From Mytilisepta virgata (Eukaryota > Mollusca > Bivalvia > Mytilida > Mytilidae): DNA of 64,000 nt. The notes below the pieces were generated by a model that was given only the letters and a program-made list of their open reading frames with translations, did not search any database and was not told the DNA's origin. Location of the stretch: NCBI GenBank assembly GCA_028015205.1, contig CM051521.1, positions 119,358,614 through 119,422,613 on the forward strand, written 5' to 3'. The translations under genes were made by a program, and so were the position numbers. This document shows, in pieces, positions 54,531 to 64,000 of this stretch (its first letter is position 1; every line of letters begins with the position of its first letter).

Positions 54531-56730
54531 TTATAGGACCGCAAATATTTGTGGTCGTATTATGGTATGAGTCTGTTGGCGTCCGTAGACAGGTTTCCGC
54601 TCATTTACTTTTGTTTTATTATCAAGATAATTTACCACAATGGACCCTACGAGAAATGCAGGTTGGGATTGATTTTGGGAACTCTGGTCCCTCCTTTTTA
54701 GGGACCCTTTAGTTTTCACTGCGTCCGTCTGTCCGTCAACAATTGTTTTCAGCGCTCTCAATTCTACATTTCTAAACGGATTTAAACTAAATTTATATGG
54801 AAGCTATGTGTATATGGGCAATATTTTGATCAAGTTCGAAAACGTGCGTTATCGGATAATTTTTGTTGGAGTTACTGCGCTTGACTTAGTTTTTCCCTAT
54901 CAACTTCTTTTTAGCGTTTGCGAGGGCTGTTGGATAAATTTTATTGGAGTATAACTACCCTTGACGTATTTTTTACCTATCAACTTCTTGTTAGTGCTCT
55001 AGATTCTACTTTTTTTTTACTTTTGTCCCCGCATTTGGCATTAGGCCCATTGAGTTTATTTCCAATTGGCCAAGTGATTTTAGAAAAGATTTTTAAATTA
55101 ATTTTTAGCTCTTGTCATCACTTGACGTCTGTAGTCGTTAACATTTCATATTTTAATTTCCTGCTCAGAACCGGCTCAGCCAATTTCAACAAACCTTTGT
55201 AAGAATGATATATGGAAGTTTCTCTACAAAATTCCTCATTTGGTGTTGATTGGTCAACTAACATGGCCGCCAGAGTCAATTCTTGTTTCTGATTGAACAG
55301 TATTTTTTTTTAATCTGCTACTACAGATATCTTGAAATTAACAGGAAGTTAATCTACAAAGATTCCTGATTTCGTATTGATTGGTTGGCAACTGTTACAC
55401 ATAGTTTTACATTGAACTCTATGGGAAATTGCATTTTAACATTCTGTGAAAGTGCTCAGCCAATGCCAACCAAACTTTCCATAGATGTTGGGTTCCAAAA
55501 TTGTCTCATTTCGTGCCGAATTGTCAGCTAACATGGCCGCCAGACGCACTTCTTGTGTCTTATTTGCAAACATTCTCAAATCTTATCCTCTGATAGTACA
55601 AGGCCAAATCTTTTATAGGAATGACGATTGTTTGATGTTGATTAGGTAGCAAGGCGGCTATAACGGTACATCAGTCTATGAGTAATCACAATTGCATTAA
55701 CTCCTCCGGCAAAACTGCAAGGCAAATTGAAAGTCCTTTCAAATATTTCAAAAACAGACCAACATCAGAGCATCCTAGCAAAGATTCCTGCGTAATTTAG
55801 AGAACTGAGTATATGTGTTTTCCAAAGTACACATTCAACTGGTTTCAGCACATGTAGTTTCAGGGTACATTCGCCGCCTTTTAAAATTGCTACATGAAGT
55901 GGTATAAAAATGTTGTTTTCACCTACACTATTTTTGGATGTTTTCAGAGTAGTCTCCCATTAATAAAACCTTTCTGAAAATAATTAATTTTTTACATTTC
56001 ATGCATTTTTTAAAACTTAAAATAAAGCCAAGACTCTAATTTAAATAATGAAACCAAAAAACAATCAGAAATCAATATCTAGAACTTATAAATAGAGGGA
56101 ATTCCATACCTATGATATCATACATTTAGGGGAAAATTTTGTACGAAACTGTTGTTTGCATTCTATATTATTCTGACTAGTAAAATTTTTAAAATTGTTT
56201 TTCTTTAAAACTACAATGTTAAATCTTTTCAAACTTTTTATGAATGTTTATTCGGTGACCCTCTAGAAAGATGCTTTATTCGGTGTTGTTCGGATGGCAT
56301 ACATGGTGACTACGGTGGAACATAAATTTGCATTGAAGCCTAGGGAAATCACAGTTTCTCTGAAAAGTGTTGACCCCACAGGGACCATTTCAGTAAATTT
56401 TACTTGTTTCACAGAAGATTTTTTTTCTTCTATTTTTAGTAACAGAGGCAAGTTGCTTCTTGGAAGGAAGTCTGGACGTCTGGCACAGTTTTTGAAGAGG
56501 CTCACCTAAGGACAATTCATGGCCATCCATCAAAGTTTGGTCCCAACTGGTCCAGTGGTTTCAGAGATCTTTAAAGCAAGAAATGGCAATACCCTCAAAG
56601 GTCTGGTACATGAAAACATTTTGGAACAAGGTAGCTTAATACACCAAAGAAAAATGTTTATTATTCCTCTATGTATTTCATGTATTTATTCTGACTTTAA
56701 TAGACAAAATTGTCTCTAAATTTCCTTTGT
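54531..56730 (+). repeat. Family D-like head and a mosaic of diverged repeats
   Basis: Starts with a diverged family D head, GGACCGCAAATATTTGTGGT then CGTATTATGG, and GGTTGGGATTGATTTTGGGA. From about 55080 the sequence carries blocks with TAACATGGCCGCCAG (55257, 55529) and a CTCAGCCAATTTCAAC motif, typical of family C-like cores. No gene is visible; ORFs at 54918-55202 and 56294-56509 lack domains. Confidence 0.5.
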
Positions 56731-57936
56731 GATAAACTTCATTTCATATATTACCCAAAAGGGAAAAAAACTTCATCTCAATTTTCGTACATTACCCTGG
56801 AGTGAAAAAAAACAGGAACTAATGTTGCTGCATTAACGGAACTTTGACGATTTCCCCTATTTTTTGATACTATAATTCCGTGCTCAGATAATGGTAGAGA
56901 TTGTAAAATGTACTGCTTTTGTATTTATTTCATTGTATCATTTTACAATCCACATAACTACTATATGGTACAATAAAATATCTAGCCTGTAATCGGCCCT
57001 TTTGGATTCTGTTTCCGGAGCTATTTTTCTGACTTGGCTGCCGGTGGACGCGGAGCTATTTTTCTGACTTGGCCGTCCACCAACAATTTATTTGTAAGAC
57101 CCAAACCTAATATTTGGAATAAACCGCTATATACCCAATAATTTTGAGCAAAAGCGCTATTAAAACACGTCAATGAATATCAGGTGAGCGATTGAAATAT
57201 TGAAAGCTGCGATACCTCCGATTAAAAATTCAAAGTAAAGTTTTCTCTTCACAAAGCAAACCGGTTACATAGCCCCTACAAAATAGAAGACGAAATAAAT
57301 ACGGTAAGTAAAGTATAGTGTAAGGCGACCGTCCATGGGTTTACGACCGACATTTTCCATTTTCCAGTCTCAACTTCCCATAACTTATTCTACAATATCA
57401 CACACTTCATGTTCCTCATCACCCAACATTTTTTTTTTATCTTCAATCAAAACCTTTTGTTTCTACTTTAATCTTTTTACTCCTTGGTATATTCCATAAA
57501 AAGGAACGTTTCCCTGCAGACAGAAAACAACACACAAGTACCAAATGTAAAGGTTTTCAATGTTTAGACGAGAAGTAGCACTATTCCGACGGCCCATTTC
57601 TCCGACAGCCCATTATTCCGACAATGCAGTCGAATGGCGTATCTGAAAATACCGACAAAAGGGCACACAAAAACACCTTGTAGTGAATATACCAATCGCT
57701 AGCTGAAGGGAGAGGGACAATAAGGGTGTGTTAACATCAATCTGGGTTTGCAGAAAACAGATATAAAAAAACCATACGTTTAACAGTAACAGAAGCTAAA
57801 AGTTGCCCAAAACATCTTAACAGAAAACAATATTTCCTCCCTTAGCTCGGGGATCTGGAACACATGCAGGGTCCCTGACTTCTGGATATTTTTTTTATAT
57901 TTGTTTGGTCTTATTTTATGAGTACTTTTGTCAGAT
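56731..57936. other. Intergenic sequence with a short direct duplication
   Basis: No gene recognised. GGAGCTATTTTTCTGACTTGG occurs twice at about 57018 and 57050. Around 57580-57625 there is a repeated ATTCCGACGGCCCA / TCCGACAGCCCAT motif. A pair of inverted GATTGTAAAATG segments lies at about 56900 and 56945. Confidence 0.4.
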
Positions 57937-58028
57937 TATCACATGTATTATCAGTCCTAGGTTCTATATCAGTCCAAGAGCCGGAGCTCGAGGGATGATA
58001 TTGACGATTGCTGATAATACATGTGATA
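57937..58028. repeat. Inverted repeat with perfect 18-bp arms
   Basis: TATCACATGTATTATCAG at 57937-57954 is exactly inverted at 58011-58028. The 56-base loop contains CCGGAGCTCGAGG. It could be a small foldback element. Confidence 0.75.
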
Positions 58029-58344
58029 TGAAAATTGACATGATTTGATCTTTTTATCATATGCTTCAACAGAGGGGACAAAAATAACTATAATAAATTT
58101 CTTATCTTAAGATGAAGAAAAAAATGATAACATAATGAGCAAAGTTTGGAAATATAATTGCAAAATCAATGCCTTTTAATAGTCAACATTTGTCAAGTCT
58201 ACAAATAATTTGTAAATTTAAGCTGGAAAGTTGATGGTTACATTGCTGAAGCAATTGCTGATCATCATCAGGCATGTCATCATATTATTATTATTTTGAT
58301 CAATTTCTTTTTGCTGTTCAAATTGTTTTGATATACTACCACTA

Positions 58345-59164
58345 CCAACATTTGATAAGATGTGACATTTTTTGTTGCTGATTCAAGGATGCACTACAAT
58401 ATTCATTAATTGGCTGAACATTTTTATGACTGCATGATTTGAGTAGGTGGGACTTTTTCATGGGCGAGAGCGGTTACTGTAGTTTTCCTAACACTATGGT
58501 TGGTTTTGCGTCCTTGAGTGCCTGGCTCTCCGCGCATAGTTTTAACAAAATCACAAAGTGTATTTTTTCCCATTGCTTGCCTCAGATACCATGACTTGTC
58601 TCACAATCCCCAAATAAAAGGGGCAGTCAGGTTCCAACATGTCTTCTGGTCTCCTCTTTGGATACTCTAAGTAAGTTGCTACAGGACATCTAGGATTTCC
58701 TAAAAAAAAAAAAAAAACACAAATATTATCAAATTATATCATAATTTTGAAAATTACAAACTTTATTAATTATTGCAAATATTTTATTCATATATTGTAG
58801 TTTTATTCAGATTTAACACCCCTTTTCTGCAATTAATAAACACAATATCCTGATGTCGACAGCTTATTGGCTTTTGTGATAAATCTATGTTGTTTTCTTT
58901 GTTTACATTTGGTTACTTTTTTATTGATATCTATATAAAGGTACCTTTATCCTTTTGGCCTGGAATGGCCTCGCATCTCTTGTAGCACCAGTCCGTGTCT
59001 TAGTCTGTCTTTCTGTATTCTGTATTCCAAATACTTTTCACCACTGGAGGTCACTTTTCTTTCAATATCACCCCAACGTAATGTAGTGTTCTCTTCGCGG
59101 GACCGAAAACCAAAGTCTAAGGAGTTGTTAAGCCATACAGTGTGAATGAGTGCAGCTGGATTAC
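58345..59164 (-). pseudogene. Crypton-type tyrosine recombinase (DUF3504), broken
   Basis: Minus strand. The first part (59164-58945) reads NPAALIHTVWLNNSLDFG, then LRWGDIERK (likely first catalytic Arg), then after a frameshift ERQTKTRTGATRDARP. After a 245-bp gap with GT and AG at its ends, the second part (58699 down) reads NPRCPVATYLEYPKRRPEDM, then PFYLGIV, SEASNGKKYT, and in another frame TNHSVRKTTVTALAHEKV, then SHKNVQPINEYC. This is the order of Crypton-derived DUF3504 proteins (KCTD1/ZMYM/KIAA1958 type), which share a tyrosine-recombinase fold. At least three frame breaks and no possible in-frame splice join show it is dead. The closest relative cannot be told without a search. Confidence 0.72.
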
Positions 59165-59245
59165 CTGAAATAAAATAAAATCATATAATATTGTGTTTTT
59201 AATGCTTTATTTCATATATATGTTCATTTTTGTTTGTGTGTTTTT

Positions 59246-59263
59246 TTTTTTTTTTTTTTTTTT
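59246..59263. repeat. Poly(T) run
   Basis: An uninterrupted run of at least 18 T residues; possibly the tail of a minus-strand retroposed sequence. Confidence 0.7.
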
Positions 59264-59765
59264 GTTATCGTACATATGTATGTATGTTTACCTCTTGTAT
59301 TAAAGTTAGTTTATGGCCAACAAATATTATATCTGTTGAAGGTAACATTGTCGTTCTTCGTCTGGAAAATCAAAGAAAGATGATCAACACTTATAAAACT
59401 CTTGCTAACGGAGTTCTTTGATAAATGCCAAATACGTTACAAGCTGATTTGGTTCATTTGGATCCAGAAATGATCTGACAAAAACATGTCAACCAGTTAT
59501 AGTGGCAATGGTGGCCATTTGTTAAACCTTTCAGAATCAGGTAACGTCGAATATCATATACTGAAAAATCTGAAAATGTATATTTTTGACGTAATAGTTT
59601 TTAGTGAGAAGCCAAGTGTTTAAGAGAGGAAAACATTTTAAGTAGGAAATGTCACCAGACAAGATTTGACACCAAGTCGGCATGTGTAATGAAAACACAA
59701 TACTACACACATGTACCATGTTCATCCCAAGATTCACCTCGGCCACTGAAGCTATATTTTTATAT

Positions 59766-59872
59766 AGCGGATTAGGCCGAGTGGTCTAGGGCGCTGGACA
59801 TGGTGCTAGGCGAATAGGTGCCACAGTGTCTCAAGTTAACGGTGTGAGTTCGAGTCACCCCATAGGCGGACA
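59766..59872 (+). pseudogene. tRNA-like sequence with long variable region (Leu/Ser type), probably SINE head
   Basis: A box TAGGCCGAGTGG (59773-59784) and B box GAGTTCGAGTCAC (59846-59858) are present. GCCGAGTGGTCTAGGGCGCT is very close to the D-arm region of leucine/serine tRNAs. The acceptor ends do not pair well and the middle is too long, so it is likely a pseudogene or a SINE head. Confidence 0.5.
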
Positions 59873-59919
59873 GAAATTTTACAGTATTAAAATCTGATTT
59901 TAACAGTGTTGAGTTAGTA

Positions 59920-59921
59920 TT

Positions 59922-59960
<39 letters not shown>
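59920..59960. repeat. (TA)n(TG)n microsatellite
   Basis: An ATATAT run passes directly into about ten GT repeats. Confidence 0.9.
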
Positions 59961-60355
59961 TATTCTCCCCACACGGGCGTGTTTAAAAAGAAAGTAAAGA
60001 AAATATAAATTATATGTCCACCTCGTCCCTTATCCAGATGACCAAACTTTACAGGTTGTTCAGCAGGAGAAGAGACCAAGGGCCGATGCAAAAGGACCTT
60101 CTGTTTTCATATATATTACATATAAATTGTCTGTACACGTCTATAATTCTATAAAATATAAACACCATAGTGGACCCCATCGTGACTAAAGCACAGTCGA
60201 AAGTCAATTGTCTGTTCTGTGCAGAAGTCACCAAGGGTAGATACTAAAGGTTCTAGTGTTGTTATATAATATAATTTATGTATATTCTATCTTTTTTGAA
60301 TAACTTAAATAATTATCCGTCAATCTCGCTCTAGATAATTGAAATTATATATATA

Positions 60356-61874
60356 CTCTCTCAAAAAAGAAACGCAACATACAGAAAATAGGAAATTTAC
60401 TTCATATATTATTTTCATAATTTATGATATAAATAATTTACACAGGAATGCAAAAATTGGCACACTTCTTGTTCATGAGTTCTTTTACCTTTGAATATCA
60501 CAGTTTGTCACATATTGTCAATAAATCACTCATAAATTGTCAATATCTGGTATGTCCACCATTTGCTTGTAACACAGCCCCGACTCTTCTTGGCATAGAT
60601 TGAATTAAACGCTGAGTTCGAACACGCGGTATCCTTTGCCACTCAAACTGAAGTGCCTGCTGTAATTGTTGCAGATTTTGCGGTGGTGGTTGTCGTTGGC
60701 GCACGCGCCGATCCACTTCATCCCACAAATGTTCAATTGGATTAAGATCGGGTGATCGTGACGGCCAACGGATCACATTGACATTCTGTTGTTCTAAAAA
60801 GTCTACTGTTACGCGTGCTGTATGTGGTCGGGCATTGTCGTGCTGAAAAATTTCTCTCCGAATGTCAATTACGGGCAATAAATGAGGTCGTAAAATGTCG
60901 TCTCTATACCTAACAGCGTTCAGATTGCCTTGGATATGTATCAGCTGTGTGTTTCTGGCATAAGAAATAGCGGCCCACATCATAACACTGCCTCCGCCAA
61001 AATTGTCTCTCTCCACAACACAGTTTTGCGCAAAACGTTCGTTTCGGCGCCTATACACACGTATGCGACCATCTCGCTTTTCCAGTTGAAAACGTGACTC
61101 ATCGCTGAACCATACTCTTCTCCAGTTCTGTAAATTCCATGCACGAACTGTAGTACACCATCTAACCCTCGCTCGGCGGTGTTGGCGTCTCAGTGTTGCT
61201 CCAAAGTAAGGTCTTCTTGCCCTCAATCCATGAGAACGTAACCGATTGCGTACTGTCTGTGCTGATATACGGCGCAACCCAGGGACGTTTACAGCTGTTT
61301 CTGTTGCAGCAATAGTCCTATTCCGCAGATGGAAAAGTCTGATGTAACGATCTTGCGCCCTGGTTGTAACACGCGGGCGCCCTGAACGTGGCCGATCTGT
61401 CGTAGTACCAAGCTGCAGGTAGCGTCCCCAAAGGCGTGAAATTGTGCTACGATGAACATTGTACGTTACAGCAATAGCATTCTGTGATTCTCCGGCCTCT
61501 AGTCGTCCGATAGCGATATTCCGGGTAGCAGCGTCTAACCTTGGCATAGCGTCACCTCATCAGAATTTTATTTTACGAATGCATTCATGAAAAGAAATAC
61601 CGGGTTTTTATACCGACTGACTGAGCTAAAAAATAACCCATGATTTGCACGTGAAAGTCGACCCAGTTTTTGGCAATGCGTAAATCGTAGGGTGTCCCAG
61701 ATTGCGACCAAAGTCGTTTACGGGTGGATGAATTTAATTGATTGTACCTGGAAACTTTTTATGAAGGTGTAATTATGATCATGTGTACATATATTTTGAT
61801 ATTTATTGGTTATTTGTCCGGAAAAATAATATTTCAAAAAGATAATCTGATGTTGCGTTTCTTTTTTGAGAGAG
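60356..61874 (-). mobile_element. Complete Tc1/mariner transposon
   Basis: The terminal inverted repeats are identical over 25 bp: CTCTCTCAAAAAAGAAACGC then AACAT at 60356, and the exact inverse ending at 61874. TA stands outside both ends (60354-60355 and 61875-61876), as Tc1/mariner elements target TA. Length 1519 bp with one intact transposase. Identical ends and an intact frame indicate a recent insertion that could still be mobile. Confidence 0.95.
60540..61547 (-). CDS. Tc1/mariner transposase, DD34E
   Basis: 335 residues, the usual length for Tc1-like transposases, from ATG at 61547 to the stop at 60540. Residues 1-45 form an HTH (LEAGESQNAIAVTYNVHRST). RPRSGRPRV at 52-60 is the linker motif with GRPR, and a second HTH spans about 65-110. 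Catalytic residues: D149 in WFSDESRF, D237 in FQHDNARPHTA, E272 in SPDLNPIEHLWDE, with 34 residues between D237 and E272. No stop or frameshift. It cuts and pastes the surrounding transposon. The base composition is richer in G and C than the surroundings, which fits a recently arrived element. The coding region lies entirely between the inverted repeats. Confidence 0.96.
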   Translation of the reverse strand: MPRLDAATRNIAIGRLEAGESQNAIAVTYNVHRSTISRLWGRYLQLGTTTDRPRSGRPRVTTRAQDRYIRLFHLRNRTIAATETAVNVPGLRRISAQTVRNRLRSHGLRARRPYFGATLRRQHRRARVRWCTTVRAWNLQNWRRVWFSDESRFQLEKRDGRIRVYRRRNERFAQNCVVERDNFGGGSVMMWAAISYARNTQLIHIQGNLNAVRYRDDILRPHLLPVIDIRREIFQHDNARPHTARVTVDFLEQQNVNVIRWPSRSPDLNPIEHLWDEVDRRVRQRQPPPQNLQQLQQALQFEWQRIPRVRTQRLIQSMPRRVGAVLQANGGHTRY

Positions 61875-61959
61875 TATATATATATGAAAACACGCCAGTA
61901 TGAGGAGATGAAATAAGCTATATGCAAGTGAAGTGACCATCTCTAATGAGTACAACTAC

Positions 61960-64000
61960 TTAGTATGTTTATTTATGAAAGTTCAAATGCCATTCAATAT
62001 CTCAAAGTTCTCATTATTCATAAGCCAAATTAATTTTTCAGTGTTATTTAAATTACTGACTTTTGGACAAAGATGTAATACTATTTTCATTAATTCAGTT
62101 CTATCATCATTATATTTTTGACATTTAAATAAAAAATGATTTTCATCCTCAACCTCATCAAATGAACATTAAAGACAAATTCTATTATGTCTGGGAGTGC
62201 CCTGAAACCTTCCCGCTTCTATTCGTAAATGATGTGCTGATATTCTGAACCTTGTGAATCTCGTTCTCTGCTCAAAATTTTTTATAATCATAAGATACTT
62301 TTCCATACCAAAATTAACTTTAAATTTTAGATATGTGCACAATTTTCCACTTAATAAATTGTTTTTCTGAATATGCCAATTTTCAATATAGTGTTTTTTT
62401 GGTAATTTTATTACAGAATGTCTTAAAGCCACTTTTGGATTTAACTAATATGTCATTGTTACAATTAAACAATGATTTGTTTCAATACTTCAACAGAGCC
62501 ATACCATGAAGGTTGTTGATTCTTATGCAAATGTTCTGAAGTCAAAAATGCATCTTTCAGAACTGGAAATTCATCATCTAGATTATGTAAACGGTGCCAG
62601 TATTTCAACATTGATCTTACAATAATAAAATGCAATGGAAATCTTCCCAGTTCTAATAAAACAGCAAAATTTGTACTTTTCTTTTGAGTTCCCAAGACAT
62701 ATTTACAAAATTTTATATGAAGTTTTTCACGTTGAATTCCTTTGAAGATTTCTTCAATAGGCATGTCTGGTTTACGTTTGAATCTGCTAGAGTTTGCATT
62801 GAAAAAGCCCCATATTTCACATCCATAAGTTATTATAGGCAATATTGTGTGATCAAAAACATGAAGTGACGCCTTTGGAGAGGGTCCATGTGCAATAAAA
62901 TCTTTACAGAGCTTAAAATAAGCTTTCAACCCCTTTTGGTAGAGTTCGTTCTGAGCATAAGAATATGACCGAGATGAGCAAAAAGTGATACCTAAGTATT
63001 TACATCTAGATACACATTCAAGTGGTTTATTTTCATATATAAAATTATGTTTTAGATGCCTGCCTGTCTGCCTTGTTGAAAACAAGAACTTTTGTTTTGG
63101 TTAAATTAACAGTTAGACACCAATCATTGCAGTATTTTTCTAATATATTTAGTTTATCTTGGAGTCCTTTTGTTGATGAAGATACCAACACTATCTCATC
63201 TGCATACATTAAACAGTGAATTGAGCGTTTGTTTAATATTACTGGATCTGATGAGTGTTCCAAACATTTTGGCAAACCATTTATAAAAATTTTGAACATG
63301 TTAGGATTAGATTGTCTCCCTGTTTTATGCCGAAGCGGTTTTCAAAGAAATTTGTATGCATTCCATTATCTATATGTACACAGGATTTGCTGATAGAATA
63401 CATTTGTTTGATGACATTGTAAAATTTTGAGCCAACCCCAATCTCTAAAAGTTTTAGTTTTAGCCCAGTGTGAATAACAGTGTCGAAAGCTTTTCTTAGA
63501 TCAACAAAGCAGGCATACACTCTACCATCTTTATGAGAACAATATTTATCAATAATACATTTTAATATAACGATATGGTCAGATGTTCTAGCTTTTTTTG
63601 TGAACCCAATCTGACAATCATCTATCAGGTTGTGTTTCATTAAAAATTTGTCTAACCTTAAGTTAAGAATACTGTTGAATAACTTTCCAATACGGCTAGT
63701 AATGGTTATCCCTCTATAATTGTTGGGATCCTCAGTACTACCCCCTTTATGTAGAGGTTTTATATACCCCTCAGCCCAGGATTCAGGGGTATATTTCATT
63801 TGCTATGCAAGAATTAAAGAGTTTAACCAAACAATTAAGAAGAAATGTCTGGCTACACTTTAACATATTATTTGTAACATTATCTAGTCCAGGTGCTTTA
63901 TTATTTTTTAATTTACTTATTGCTGATGAAATTTCAGTTGCACTTATTTGAAAATCAAGTTCATTGAAGCACTTATATTTCTCAGCATTGTTTAGTTTTA
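61960..64000 (-). mobile_element. Decayed LINE running off the window end
   Basis: Minus-strand pieces in order from 64000 downward: ISSAISKLKNNKAPGLDNVT; SWAEGYIKPLHKGGSTEDPN with NYRGITI; ACFVDLRKAFDTVIH (motif A); then CLMYADEIVLVSSS, where the second Asp of the YADD box is Glu; LTVNLTKTKVLVFNK; CKYLGITF; ITYGCEIWGF; RFRISAHHLRIEAGRF and DENHFLFKC (C-terminal finger). Frameshifts lie near 63790, 63290, 63070 and 62440. It is therefore an inactive copy. The 5' part (endonuclease) lies outside the window. Confidence 0.9.

Noticed and set aside
1..64000. CRISPR array or bacterial operon structure
   Set aside because: The tandem arrays have no spacers and the window has spliced genes, SINEs and LINEs; it is eukaryotic.

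Overview
The window looks like a stretch of a bivalve mollusc nuclear genome, probably a mussel (Mytilidae). It is AT-rich, its genes are spread thinly and split by introns, and most of the rest is repeats. The repeats resemble bivalve types: elements with a hairpin head and a tandem core of about 140-147 bp (like the published pearl/Helitron-like elements), tRNA-derived SINEs, many 5'-truncated non-LTR retrotransposons, and small inverted-repeat elements. All identifications were made by eye from memory of the families; no database search was run.

Layout. 1-2.7 kb: a zinc-finger relic, a SINE tail and a truncated LINE. 3.0-17.7 kb (+): nine exons forming the 3' two thirds of NPRL3, a subunit of the GATOR1 regulator of mTORC1; the upstream exons lie outside the window. 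Three NPRL3 introns carry minisatellites (about 48, 29 and 58 bp units), and the 48-bp one appears to be built from the exon's own splice-donor junction. 17.7-25.1 kb: intergenic repeats. 25.1-28.1 kb (-): a two-exon MPG gene (alkylpurine DNA glycosylase). NPRL3 and MPG face each other tail to tail, as they do beside the vertebrate alpha-globin cluster. 28-47 kb: almost entirely repeats, including a LINE nested in a pearl-like element with a clean target-site duplication.

47.87-48.78 kb (+): a complete, intronless ADP/ATP carrier whose second and third repeats look like the plant/fungal/protist class rather than the usual animal class. 49-58 kb: further pearl-like copies, LINE fragments, and a terminal-inverted-repeat element with an 8-bp duplication that interrupts a LINE. 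58.3-59.2 kb (-): a broken Crypton-type (DUF3504) tyrosine recombinase, too broken to give one long frame. 60.36-61.87 kb: an apparently intact Tc1/mariner transposon with identical 25-bp ends and a DD34E transposase. 62-64 kb (-): a decayed LINE running off the end.

The cellular genes act in separate processes: nutrient signalling at the lysosome (NPRL3), base excision repair in the nucleus (MPG) and mitochondrial nucleotide exchange (carrier). The most interesting points are the old NPRL3-MPG arrangement, the donor-seeded satellite, the unusual carrier, and the nested mobile elements.
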